Of a stretch of DNA of 5,502 nucleotides, positions 1 to 5,502 are shown piece by piece. Numbering within the stretch: the first letter of the stretch is position 1; each line of letters opens with the position of its first letter. Where the stretch lies: the NCBI GenBank assembly GCA_016212845.1, contig JACRDR010000087.1, forward strand, positions 1 through 5,502, written 5' to 3'. The notes under the pieces are model-generated. The model was given only the letters and a program-made list of their open reading frames with translations, ran no database searches and was not told the DNA's origin. This DNA comes from Elusimicrobiota bacterium (lineage in GTDB: Bacteria > Elusimicrobiota > Elusimicrobia > UBA1565 > JACRDR01). The translations under genes and the position numbers were made by a program.

Positions 1-398
1 GCTCGCCGGCCCGCTCGCGGCCCTCGGCCTGCATCTTCTCGCCGCGTTCCTGCATGCGCTCGCCGCGCTCCTGCATCTCTTCGCCGCGCTTCTCGAGCAT
101 CTCGCCCCGGCGTTCCATGCGCTCGCCCTGGTGCTCCATCCGGTCGCCGCGGTGCTCGCGATGCTCGCCGCGTTCCTGCATGCGATCGCCGCGGTGCTCC
201 ATCCGTTCGCCTTTGTGCTCCATGCGCTCGCCGGCGCGCTCCACGCGCTCGCCGGCCCGCTCGCGGCCCTCGGCCTGCATCTTCTCGCCGCGTTCCTGCA
301 TGCGCTCGCCGCGCTCCTGCATCTCTTCGCCGCGCTTCTCGAGCATCTCGCCCCGGCGTTCCATGCGCTCGCCCGGGTGCTCCATCCGGTCGCCGCGG
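1..398 (-). repeat. 246-base higher-order tandem duplication inside the heptad array
   Basis: Bases 1-152 match bases 247-398 at all but one position: 129 T against 375 G, which changes Gln229 to Pro147. The period is 246 bases, equal to 82 residues: eleven heptads plus one five-residue AEGRE. The individual heptads differ from each other in sequence and codon use, so near identity over 152 bases, including silent positions, points to a recent duplication or gene conversion of a block rather than selection on the protein. The second copy may extend beyond base 1. Confidence 0.92.
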
Positions 399-421
399 CG
401 ATCGAGGCGCTCGCCGCGGTG
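1..421 (-). repeat. Array of 21-base (7-residue) coding repeats
   Basis: Codons 132-271 of the secreted protein consist of 18 whole heptads with the pattern x-x-G-E/D-R-M-E/Q, two AEGRE interruptions and a partial heptad at the edge. Gly at position 3 is invariant in the full heptads, and position 4 is always Glu or Asp. Position 6 is Met in most units, with Leu, Val or Arg in a few. With only one hydrophobic position per heptad and a fixed Gly, it is not a standard coiled coil. The array continues past base 1. Confidence 0.9.
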
Positions 422-814
422 CACGGCGTCGGGAGGCGGCGGGCCGTCCATGCGGTCGCCGGGATTGCGGGGACCTCCTTCCGGACGCCCTTCGGGACCG
501 CCCTCGGGCCGGCCTTCGCGGCGGCCTTCACGGCGCTCGCGGCGGCCCATGCGGCGGCCTTCACGCCCTTCGGGACGCCCTTCCCGGCCTTCCATGCGCT
601 CGCCCTTCTTTTCTTGGCCGGGCGGCACGCCGTCGTGGCCCGGGTTGCCTCCGGGATCGGCAGGGGTGGCTCCGTCGCCCGGGTCGCCGGGGTCGGCGGG
701 CGTGGTCCCGGACGGGGGATCGTTTTTGGGCCCGTTGTCCTTATCGTTCTTGGCTAATGCGGGAGTCGACAGCGCGAGACACATCGCGAGCAGCCACCAA
801 GTCTGACGGGTCAT
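1..814 (-). CDS. Secreted low-complexity protein with GERME heptad repeats (C-terminus beyond window)
   Basis: The minus-strand frame is open from ATG 814 through base 1, giving 271 visible residues and no stop. Residues 1-21 are a classic signal peptide: Arg3, a WWLLAMCLAL core, and the cleavage motif ALA at 19-21. C12 is not in a lipobox, so export by signal peptidase I is expected. Residues 22-70 are rich in Pro, Gly, Asp and Asn, like a disordered linker. Residues 71-115 are built of EGR/EGRP/EGG elements. From residue 132 to the edge runs a seven-residue repeat, xxGERME with variants such as RRGDRME, KRGEEMQ and RAGERVE, broken by a five-residue AEGRE at 181-185 and 263-267. Charges are dense and balanced (Glu/Asp against Arg/Lys/His), with Gly at the third position and Met or Leu usually at the sixth. 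I recognise no family or catalytic motif; function is unknown. It has its own promoter and ribosome binding site. Confidence 0.85.
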   Translation of the reverse strand, partial: MTRQTWWLLAMCLALSTPALAKNDKDNGPKNDPPSGTTPADPGDPGDGATPADPGGNPGHDGVPPGQEKKGERMEGREGRPEGREGRRMGRRERREGRREGRPEGGPEGRPEGGPRNPGDRMDGPPPPDAVHRGERLDRRGDRMEHPGERMERRGEMLEKRGEEMQERGERMQERGEKMQAEGRERAGERVERAGERMEHKGERMEHRGDRMQERGEHREHRGDRMEHQGERMERRGEMLEKRGEEMQERGERMQERGEKMQAEGRERAGE

Positions 815-829
815 GCAGGCACCTCCTGC
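815..829 (-). other. Small inverted repeat enclosing the ribosome binding site
   Basis: GCAGG (829-825) and CCTGC (819-815) flank a five-base loop AGGTG, so part of the Shine-Dalgarno can pair just before the start codon. A five-base-pair stem in GC-rich DNA may be chance. If real, it would dampen initiation. There is no direct evidence for regulation. Confidence 0.3.
821..827 (-). promoter_or_regulatory. Strong ribosome binding site of the repeat-protein gene
   Basis: AGGAGGT on the minus strand, 6 bases before the ATG at 814-812. It fixes the start of the repeat protein. The choice is supported independently by the signal peptide that begins exactly at this ATG. Confidence 0.85.
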
Positions 830-839
830 CTATCCCCGG

Positions 840-868
840 GTTATACCAGGGCGCTGTATCCTAATCAA
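840..868 (-). promoter_or_regulatory. Sigma70-like promoter for the secreted repeat-protein gene
   Basis: On the minus strand, TTGATT (868-863) and TATAAC (845-840) are separated by exactly 17 bases. That is 4 of 6 and 5 of 6 matches to the -35 and -10 consensus, with the optimal spacer. The predicted transcript start is near the A at 833, about 19 bases before the ATG and just upstream of the ribosome binding site. The site lies in the only intergenic gap of the window and is AT-richer than its surroundings. It makes the repeat gene a transcription unit of its own, although read-through from the operon is also possible because I see no convincing terminator. Confidence 0.7.
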
Positions 869-891
869 GCACGGCCGCGCCGTCGTCTTGG

Positions 892-1848
892 TCACAGGGG
901 GAACACGGAATCGCCCGGACCGACGCGGAAGCGGAACTCGAAATGGCGGGTGCGGTCGCCGTTGGGGTCGAGGAGGATGCTCGAAAACCGGAGATCGCTC
1001 GCGCGCACCTCGCGGGGGGAGCCGTCGACCGCGGAGGCGGCCTCGAGGGTCCAGACCGGGGCCTTGAAGAACCATTCCAGCCGCTTGCCGCGAGCGCTCT
1101 CGCGCGCCAGCCGCACCAGGGGATGATCCGGCGTGGTCTCGCGCTCGCCCGCGGACTCGCGCGTCCCCGAGAATGGCTTAATAAGGTAGAGGCGGTAGAT
1201 GTCGCCCGCCCGGAGCACGCCCCGCCAGCGGTGCGGGCCGAACGGCTCGGGGAACACAGAGAGGAAATCCGGCCGCACACCGATGCGCCCGGACTCTTCC
1301 GACAGTTGGACCAGCGCCATGCTGCGCGCCGAGCCGCAAAGCATGAAGTAGAAGAGGCAGGCGGTCAGCGCGGCCTGGGACAGGCCCATCAGCCGGCGCT
1401 TGAGGCCGATCGCCGCGCGGACGAGCGGCGCGGCGAGGATGCCGGTCAAGAACAGGTCGACGATGAACACGATCGACAGCTCCGGCCGCCACGCGCTCAC
1501 GGGCCACAAGGGGACGACCCCGAACGAGTTGATGAGGTCGAAGAACACGTGCACGATCGCGCCGAGCAGGCACAGTCCGTACAGCGTGCCGAAGCGCAGG
1601 TTCTTGGCGTAGTAGCGCTTGAGGAGCCACGCCAGGCCCGCCGCCAAGAGCGGGATCGTAAATACCGAGTGCCCGAAGGTGCGGCGGAACAGGATCGCCG
1701 CCGGGGAGCCGGTGACGTGCACCAGCGCGTCCAAGTCCGGGAGGTTCGAGGCGAGCGCGAGCGTCAGCGTCGCCTTCGGCCCCACGCGGTCGCGAAACAG
1801 CGCGTGCGACAGCGCCACTCCCGCGAGCGTGTGGGTAACCGGATCCAT
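892..1848 (-). CDS. Membrane-bound metal-dependent hydrolase, YdjM/DUF457 type
   Basis: A 318-residue predicted inner-membrane protein. The N-terminus MDPVTHTLAG with H6, the motif NLPDLDAL (D38, D40), FGHSVF (H60), VHVFFDLINSFG (H100, D104), the LWP at 114-116 and a further Asp at 131 match the conserved His/Asp pattern of the YdjM/DUF457 family. Members are annotated as metal-dependent hydrolases, but their substrate is mostly unknown. Hydrophobic segments lie at about 62-76, 87-106, 124-147 and 155-174. The remaining roughly 140 residues form a soluble C-terminal domain without motifs that I recognise. ATG at 1848 starts 3 bases after the lysC stop with no clear Shine-Dalgarno, so it is probably translated by re-initiation as the last gene of the threonine operon. 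Nothing in the protein suggests amino-acid metabolism. Family assignment is good; the reaction is not known. Confidence 0.85.
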   Translation of the reverse strand: MDPVTHTLAGVALSHALFRDRVGPKATLTLALASNLPDLDALVHVTGSPAAILFRRTFGHSVFTIPLLAAGLAWLLKRYYAKNLRFGTLYGLCLLGAIVHVFFDLINSFGVVPLWPVSAWRPELSIVFIVDLFLTGILAAPLVRAAIGLKRRLMGLSQAALTACLFYFMLCGSARSMALVQLSEESGRIGVRPDFLSVFPEPFGPHRWRGVLRAGDIYRLYLIKPFSGTRESAGERETTPDHPLVRLARESARGKRLEWFFKAPVWTLEAASAVDGSPREVRASDLRFSSILLDPNGDRTRHFEFRFRVGPGDSVFPL

Positions 1849-1851
1849 GCC

Positions 1852-2352
1852 CTAGCGAGCGGCGTAGCCGCGCCGGGTCTTCTCGAGGCCGAACGCCTTG
1901 TGCAGGCAGCGCATGGCGCGCTCGCCGTCGGCTTTGTCGACGATGCAGGAGATCTTGATCTCCGAGGTCGCGATCATCTGGATGTTCACCGAGTTGTCGG
2001 CGAGCGTGCGGAACATCCGGCCGGCCACGCCCGAGTGCGAGCGCATGCCGACGCCGACCACCGAGACCTTCGCGACGTTGACCGTGTGCTCGATCGAGCC
2101 GGTCTTGAGCCGCCGCTGGACGGTTTCGAGCGCCTTGATGGCGTTCTCATGGTCGTCTTTCGGGACGGTGAAGGAGATGTCGTTGGACTGTCCGCGCGCG
2201 GCGGACTGGATGATCATGTCCACGTTCACGTTCGCCTTGCCCAGCATGTCGAACACGTCGGCGGCCATGCCCGGCTTGTCGGGCACATCGCGGATGGTGA
2301 CCTTGATCTGGTTGCGGTCGAGCGCGACTCCGGTGACGAGAGCATCTTCCAT
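1852..2352 (-). CDS. Probable beta subunit of aspartate kinase (internal in-frame start in lysC)
   Basis: An in-frame ATG at 2352, codon 249 of lysC, is preceded by the perfect Shine-Dalgarno sequence AAGGAGGT with a 7-base spacing. Translation from it would give a 166-residue protein starting MEDALVTGVALD and containing only the two ACT domains. This is the known arrangement in Bacillus subtilis aspartokinase II and Corynebacterium glutamicum aspartate kinase, where an in-phase internal start at the kinase/ACT boundary produces the regulatory beta subunit of an alpha2beta2 enzyme. What is seen is the site and its position; use of the start is inferred. The caveat is that AAG GAG GT also encodes ordinary Lys-Glu-Val codons, so chance cannot be excluded. 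Confidence 0.55.
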   Translation of the reverse strand: MEDALVTGVALDRNQIKVTIRDVPDKPGMAADVFDMLGKANVNVDMIIQSAARGQSNDISFTVPKDDHENAIKALETVQRRLKTGSIEHTVNVAKVSVVGVGMRSHSGVAGRMFRTLADNSVNIQMIATSEIKISCIVDKADGERAMRCLHKAFGLEKTRRGYAAR

Positions 2353-3096
2353 GGACGAGACCTCCTTGACGATCCAGGTGCCCGGCGAATGCCGGTCGAA
2401 GGCGTGCGCGACCCGGATCGGAACGTCGAATTTCTTGGCGACCTCGATGGATCGCGACTGCATGACCTGCGCGCCCGCGCCCGCGAGCTCGAGCATCTCG
2501 TCGAAAGAGATGCGCGGGATCAATCTGGCGTCCGGCACGAGGCGGGGATCGGCGGTATAGACGCCGTGCACGTCGGTGTAAATCTCGCAGTGCTTGGCGC
2601 CGAGAGCGGCGGCCAGCGCCACCGCGGTGAGGTCGGAGCCGCCGCGGCCGAGCGTCGTGATGTCGCGGTGCGGGTTGAGCCCCTGGAAGCCCGCGACGGT
2701 GACGATGTTGCCCCGCTTGAGCTCCTCGTGGATCTTCCTCGGACGGATCTCGACGATCTTCGCCTTGCTGTGCTTCGCGTCGGCGAGGATGCCGGCCTGA
2801 GGTCCGGTCAGGGACGTCGCGCCGACGCCTCTCGCCTCGCAGGCGATGGCGAACAGAGAGATGCCCACCTGCTCGCCGGTCGCCATGAGCATGTCGAGCT
2901 CCCGGGAGTCCGGGTTCGGCGACACGCGGTGCGCCAGGTCGATCAGCTCATCGGTCATCTCGCCCGGGGCGCTGACCACGACGACGACGCGCTTCCCTTT
3001 TTTGCGGGCGGCGATCGCGCGCTCGGCGGCGCGCTGGATCTTCTCGGGGTCGGCGACGGAGGTACCGCCGAACTTCATCACCACTAGTTCGCTCAT
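1852..3096 (-). CDS. lysC: Aspartate kinase with two C-terminal ACT domains
   Basis: Phosphorylates aspartate to aspartyl-phosphate, the first committed step towards lysine, threonine and methionine. The protein has 414 residues, as for the Bacillus/Corynebacterium-type monofunctional enzyme. The kinase domain shows KFGGTS at 8-13, TGEQ at 73-76, TLGRGGSD at 148-155 and EIYTDVHGVYTADPR at 171-185. Two ACT domains follow, from about residue 260: the VTIRDVPDKPGMAADVF region, then VSVVGVGMRSHSGVAGRMF with a TSEIKIS strand. The frame stays open far upstream into thrB, but ATG at 3096 is the right start because it overlaps the thrB TGA (ATGA) and puts KFGG near the N-terminus. Feedback by lysine and/or threonine is expected from the family; the effector cannot be read from the sequence. 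An internal start probably yields a second product (see 1852-2352). The stop TAG lies 3 bases before the hydrolase ATG. Confidence 0.96.
   Translation of the reverse strand: MSELVVMKFGGTSVADPEKIQRAAERAIAARKKGKRVVVVVSAPGEMTDELIDLAHRVSPNPDSRELDMLMATGEQVGISLFAIACEARGVGATSLTGPQAGILADAKHSKAKIVEIRPRKIHEELKRGNIVTVAGFQGLNPHRDITTLGRGGSDLTAVALAAALGAKHCEIYTDVHGVYTADPRLVPDARLIPRISFDEMLELAGAGAQVMQSRSIEVAKKFDVPIRVAHAFDRHSPGTWIVKEVSSMEDALVTGVALDRNQIKVTIRDVPDKPGMAADVFDMLGKANVNVDMIIQSAARGQSNDISFTVPKDDHENAIKALETVQRRLKTGSIEHTVNVAKVSVVGVGMRSHSGVAGRMFRTLADNSVNIQMIATSEIKISCIVDKADGERAMRCLHKAFGLEKTRRGYAAR
2360..2367 (-). promoter_or_regulatory. Internal Shine-Dalgarno sequence within lysC
   Basis: AAGGAGGT on the minus strand, 7 bases (CTCGTCC) before the ATG at 2352-2350. 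It is a full match to the anti-Shine-Dalgarno sequence. It is stronger than anything I see at the lysC, thrB or hydrolase starts, which rely on stop/start overlap or close spacing. It would decide the start of the ACT-only beta subunit. Confidence 0.55.
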
Positions 3097-4013
3097 TCGA
3101 GTGCCTTGGCTTGCGCTCCTTTGAGGTCGATGCCGAGCGTCAGCGCCCGGCTCTCGGTGCGGAACTTCAGGAAAGCTTTCTGCATCGCGCGCCCGACGGC
3201 CGGGGCCTTCGCCTTCGGCGCGAGCGCGAGCACGCAGGGGCCGGCGCCGGAAAGGGCGGCGCCGTGCGCCCCGGCCTTCTCGGCGGCCCCGATCACCTGG
3301 CGCAAGCCGGGGACGAGCGGCTTGCGGTAGGGCTGGTGCAGCACGTCCTGCATCGCGACGCGAAGACGGTGGTAGGCGCGCTTTTCGAACGCGTGCACGA
3401 GCAGCCCCACGCGGGCGGAGGTGAAGACGGCGTCGGCGCGCGCGACTTTGGCCGGAAGGACCTTCCGGGCCTTTTCGGTCGAGAGCTCGAACTCGGGCAC
3501 GCAGACGACGACGAAGAGGTCCTTGGGCTCGCGGAGCGGGACCTGCACCAGGCGGTCGCCGTCGTGGAGGCTCAGCCGCAGGCCGCCGTAGAACGCGGGC
3601 ACGACGTTGTCGGGATGGCCCTCGAGCGCGCAGGCCTGCTCGACGACCCACTCGTCCTCGAAGGGGTGGACGACGGCCACGATCTTGAGCGCGGCCAGCC
3701 GCGCCGCGGCGCTCGAGCCCAGGCCGCGCGCGACCGGGATCGCGTTCTTGCAGCGCACGCGGAGGTTGTAGTCGCCGCAGTGCTGCTTGAAGACCTTTAC
3801 GATCTCGTTCGTCTGGTCTTCCGGGAGCGAGCCGGCGCCCTCGCCCTCGACGCGCACGAGGCACGAGCCGGGCGGAGAGTCGTGGCCCATCTCGATCTCT
3901 AGCTCGTTGTAGAGCGTCAGCGCCATGCCTAAGACGTCGAAGCCGGAGCCGAGGTTGGAGGTCGTGGCCGGGACGCGCGCCCAGGCGCGCCAGCCTTGCC
4001 GGTGCCCGCTCAT
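3093..4013 (-). CDS. thrB: Homoserine kinase (GHMP kinase family)
   Basis: Phosphorylates homoserine to O-phosphohomoserine with ATP, supplying threonine synthase encoded just upstream. The protein has 306 residues, normal for the family. All three GHMP kinase motifs are visible: VPATTSNLGSGFDVLG at 14-29, the ATP-phosphate loop PVARGLGSSAA at 93-103, and the C-terminal GAALSGAGPCVLAL at 251-264. EGHPDNVVPAFYGG at 131-144 is the conserved homoserine kinase segment. The frame is open further upstream, but ATG at 4013 is preferred. It overlaps the thrC stop in an ATGA and gives the usual short lead before motif 1. The stop TGA in turn overlaps the lysC ATG at 3093-3096. The presence of thrB means this organism does not need the alternative phosphoglycerate-mutase-like homoserine kinase that some lineages use. 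Confidence 0.96.
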   Translation of the reverse strand: MSGHRQGWRAWARVPATTSNLGSGFDVLGMALTLYNELEIEMGHDSPPGSCLVRVEGEGAGSLPEDQTNEIVKVFKQHCGDYNLRVRCKNAIPVARGLGSSAAARLAALKIVAVVHPFEDEWVVEQACALEGHPDNVVPAFYGGLRLSLHDGDRLVQVPLREPKDLFVVVCVPEFELSTEKARKVLPAKVARADAVFTSARVGLLVHAFEKRAYHRLRVAMQDVLHQPYRKPLVPGLRQVIGAAEKAGAHGAALSGAGPCVLALAPKAKAPAVGRAMQKAFLKFRTESRALTLGIDLKGAQAKALE

Positions 4014-5080
4014 CGCTTCGCCAAGGCCTTCTTGAGCGCGGAGAAGTCGGCGGGCACGGCTCGCCACTTATGCGGAAGCGATTTGGGAGTCTCGGGGTCT
4101 TTGAGGCCGTGGCCCGTCAGCACGCAGACGATCCGCAGTTCCTTCGGGTCGGCGATCTCGATCGCCTTCGCCTTGGCCAGGGCGACGAGGCCGGCGACGC
4201 CGGCGGCCGAGGAGGGCTCGCAGAAAACGCCCTCGAGCCGGGCGAGCATGCGGTAGGCGGCCAGGATCTCCGCGTCTTTGACCCGCGCGATCGCGCCGCG
4301 CGACTCGTCGCGGGCGGCCTCGGCGGCCTTCCACGAGGCGGGGTTGCCGATGCGGATCGCGGTCGCGATCGTCTCCGGCTTGGCGACGGGCTTGCCGAGC
4401 ACGATCGGGGCCGCGCCCCACGCCTGGAAGCCCATCATGCGCGGAAGCCCGAGCCCTTCGCGGGTGGCCACCTCGCGGTAGCCCGCCCAGTACGCGGTGA
4501 TGTTGCCCGCGTTGCCGACAGGCATGAACTGGTACTCCGGCGGCCGGCCGAGCGCCTCCACGACCTCGAAGGCCGCGGTCTTCTGGCCGGCGATGCGGTA
4601 CGGATTCACCGAGTTGACGAGCGCGAGCCCGAGCTCCTGCGAGGCGCGGCGCGCGAGGTCGAGCGCGGCGTCGAAGTTGCCCTTCACCGCGAGGACCTCG
4701 GCGCCGTGGATCAAGGATTGCGCGAGCTTGCCCGCGGCGACCTTCCCGTCGGGCAGAAGCACGACGCAGCGGAGTCCCGCGCGCGCGGCGTAGGCCGCGG
4801 CGGAGGCGGCGGTGTTGCCAGTGGAGGCGCACACGACCGCCGAAGCATTTTCTTCCACCGCCTTAGAGACCGCGACCGTCATGCCGCGGTCCTTGAAGGA
4901 ACCGGTCGGGTTCATGCCCTCGAACTTCAGATAGACCGAGGTTTCGGGCAGGCCCAGTTCGCGGGCGAGCCGGGGCGCGGGCAGAAGCGGCGTCGAGCCC
5001 TCCTGCAGGGACACCACGGGCGTCTTGTCCGTGACGGGCAGGAACGCGCGGTAGCGGTCGATGACGCCGAGCCGGTTCAC
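4010..5080 (-). CDS. thrC: Threonine synthase (PLP-dependent)
   Basis: Converts O-phosphohomoserine to threonine and phosphate, the last step of the pathway, in the cytoplasm. The protein has 356 residues, the size of the short Bacillus/Thermus-type enzyme. It is a fold-type II PLP enzyme: TGSFKDRGM at 59-67 gives K63 as the probable Schiff-base lysine, ASTGNTAAS lies at 85-93, the PLP-phosphate loop PVGNAGN at 187-193, and LTGHGLKDP at 321-329 is typical of threonine synthase rather than threonine dehydratase or cysteine synthase. The start is GTG at 5080, overlapping the hom stop by four bases (GTGA). This start places the protein directly in the operon and leaves a normal N-terminus with the EGSTPLL motif at 27-33. 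The stop TGA overlaps the thrB ATG (ATGA, 4010-4013). No key residue appears missing. The identification is secure. Confidence 0.97.
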   Translation of the reverse strand: MNRLGVIDRYRAFLPVTDKTPVVSLQEGSTPLLPAPRLARELGLPETSVYLKFEGMNPTGSFKDRGMTVAVSKAVEENASAVVCASTGNTAASAAAYAARAGLRCVVLLPDGKVAAGKLAQSLIHGAEVLAVKGNFDAALDLARRASQELGLALVNSVNPYRIAGQKTAAFEVVEALGRPPEYQFMPVGNAGNITAYWAGYREVATREGLGLPRMMGFQAWGAAPIVLGKPVAKPETIATAIRIGNPASWKAAEAARDESRGAIARVKDAEILAAYRMLARLEGVFCEPSSAAGVAGLVALAKAKAIEIADPKELRIVCVLTGHGLKDPETPKSLPHKWRAVPADFSALKKALAKR

Positions 5081-5502
5081 AGCATCCTCAGCCAGGCGTG
5101 GCGCGGGCCGACGTCGGCCAAGCGGCGGATGGAAGCGACCGCCGCCAGGAAATCCTTCTGCTTCGCCGGATGCGTGGTGAGGAACACCGGGACCGGCGCG
5201 CGGCCGCGCGGCGTTTCCTGGTGGATGCGCGAAATCGAGATCTTTCGGGCGGCGAGAGCGCCGGTGATGCGCGCGAGGGCGCCCGGACGGTCTTTCACGG
5301 CGAGCCGGAGGTAGAACGGGGAAATCGTCTCTTCGACGGGGACGCGGCGCAGCTCGCCTTCCTTCCGCCAGACCATGCCCGCGTCCTTGGGCGGGCCGGA
5401 GAGCATCTCGGAGGCGAGCAGGAAGAGGTCGCCCACCACCGCGGAGGCGGCCGGGCCCGCGCCCGCGCCCTTGCCGTAGAACATGAGGTCGCCGGCGGCG
5501 GA
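5077..5502 (-). CDS. hom: Homoserine dehydrogenase, C-terminal part (gene cut by window edge)
   Basis: Homoserine dehydrogenase reduces aspartate semialdehyde to homoserine with NAD(P)H, at the branch to threonine and methionine. Only the last 141 residues are visible, and the reading frame is open at base 5502. Visible residues 4-26 contain GDLMFYGKGAG followed by ASAVVGDL, the characteristic conserved stretch near the end of the catalytic domain of this family. Residues about 62-132 form an ACT domain (LRLAVKDRPGALARITGAL, then ISISRIHQE), typical of the long monofunctional enzyme in which threonine feedback acts through this tail. The stop codon TGA overlaps the GTG start of the next gene (GTGA, 5077-5080). 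The N-terminal NAD-binding domain must lie upstream of the window. The identification is strong from these motifs and from the threonine genes that follow. The ligand of the ACT domain is inferred from the family. Confidence 0.95.
   Translation of the reverse strand, partial: SAAGDLMFYGKGAGAGPAASAVVGDLFLLASEMLSGPPKDAGMVWRKEGELRRVPVEETISPFYLRLAVKDRPGALARITGALAARKISISRIHQETPRGRAPVPVFLTTHPAKQKDFLAAVASIRRLADVGPRHAWLRML

Noticed and set aside
1..421. Regularly spaced repeats considered as a CRISPR array or non-coding satellite
   Set aside because: The repeats are contiguous without unique spacers, keep a 21-base period in one open frame and continue a protein with a signal peptide. They are coding repeats.
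131..757. Plus-strand open frame encoding Leu/Ala/His/Phe-rich heptads, resembling a membrane or amphipathic repeat protein
   Set aside because: It is the antisense of the GERME repeats: reading the complement of a 21-base GC-rich repeat necessarily gives a hydrophobic heptad pattern. It starts inside the array without a ribosome binding site, whereas the minus strand has a promoter, Shine-Dalgarno and signal peptide.
779..781. Cys12 of the repeat protein considered as a lipoprotein cysteine
   Set aside because: The preceding residues LLAM do not form a lipobox (Met at -1), and an ALA signal peptidase I site follows at 19-21.
871..883. ACGGC/GCCGT inverted repeat after the hydrolase stop, considered as a transcription terminator
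   Set aside because: The stem has only five base pairs with a three-base loop and is followed by GCTTGATTAG, not a T-run. It also abuts the -35 element. It is not convincing as an intrinsic terminator.
943..3087. Long plus-strand open frame of 714 codons opposite the hydrolase and lysC
   Set aside because: It lies opposite two genes with clear family motifs. Its product is an Arg/Ala/Asp/Glu/His-rich composition without domains, as expected for an antisense frame in high-GC DNA.
3097..3864. Upstream extension of the lysC frame giving a 670-residue protein (a possible fusion)
   Set aside because: The extra N-terminal part is Arg/Pro/Ala-rich out-of-frame reading of thrB. The ATGA overlap at 3093-3096 and KFGGTS near the N-terminus mark the true start.
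4070..5314. Long plus-strand open frame of 414 codons opposite thrC and hom
   Set aside because: Same reason: antisense shadow of motif-bearing genes, low-complexity Arg/Gly/Asp/Ala content, no recognisable start signal.

Overview
The window is very GC-rich and almost fully coding on the minus strand. It carries the end of an amino-acid biosynthesis operon followed by an unrelated secreted repeat protein. The sequence alone does not fix the organism. High GC, tight 4-base stop/start overlaps, good Shine-Dalgarno sequences and a hom-thrC-thrB-lysC order fit a free-living, amino-acid-prototrophic bacterium. I do not commit to a phylum.

Reading in the direction of transcription (high to low coordinates), four genes take aspartate towards threonine. 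They are the C-terminal part of homoserine dehydrogenase (hom, 5502-5077, cut by the window edge), threonine synthase (thrC, 5080-4010, GTG start), homoserine kinase (thrB, 4013-3093) and aspartate kinase (lysC/ask, 3096-1852). Each junction among them is a 4-base overlap (GTGA, ATGA, ATGA), so translation is probably coupled. Aspartate kinase and homoserine dehydrogenase both carry ACT domains, the usual seat of end-product feedback. Inside lysC a perfect AAGGAGGT lies 7 bases before an in-frame ATG at the kinase/ACT boundary. This suggests a separate regulatory beta subunit, as known for some other aspartate kinases.

Three bases after lysC begins a multi-membrane-segment metal-dependent hydrolase of the YdjM/DUF457 type (1848-892). 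It appears to be the last gene of the operon and has no obvious link to threonine synthesis.

After a 77-base gap comes a new transcription unit with its own sigma70-like promoter (TTGATT, 17 bases, TATAAC) and a strong ribosome binding site. It drives a secreted protein (814 to beyond base 1) with a signal peptide, a Pro/Gly/Asp-rich linker, a Glu-Gly-Arg-rich stretch, and then an array of seven-residue repeats of the type xxGERME. The array contains a larger 246-base (82-residue) unit whose overlapping 152 bases are identical at all but one position. The gene is open at the window edge. I do not recognise its family, and it is the most likely undescribed element here.
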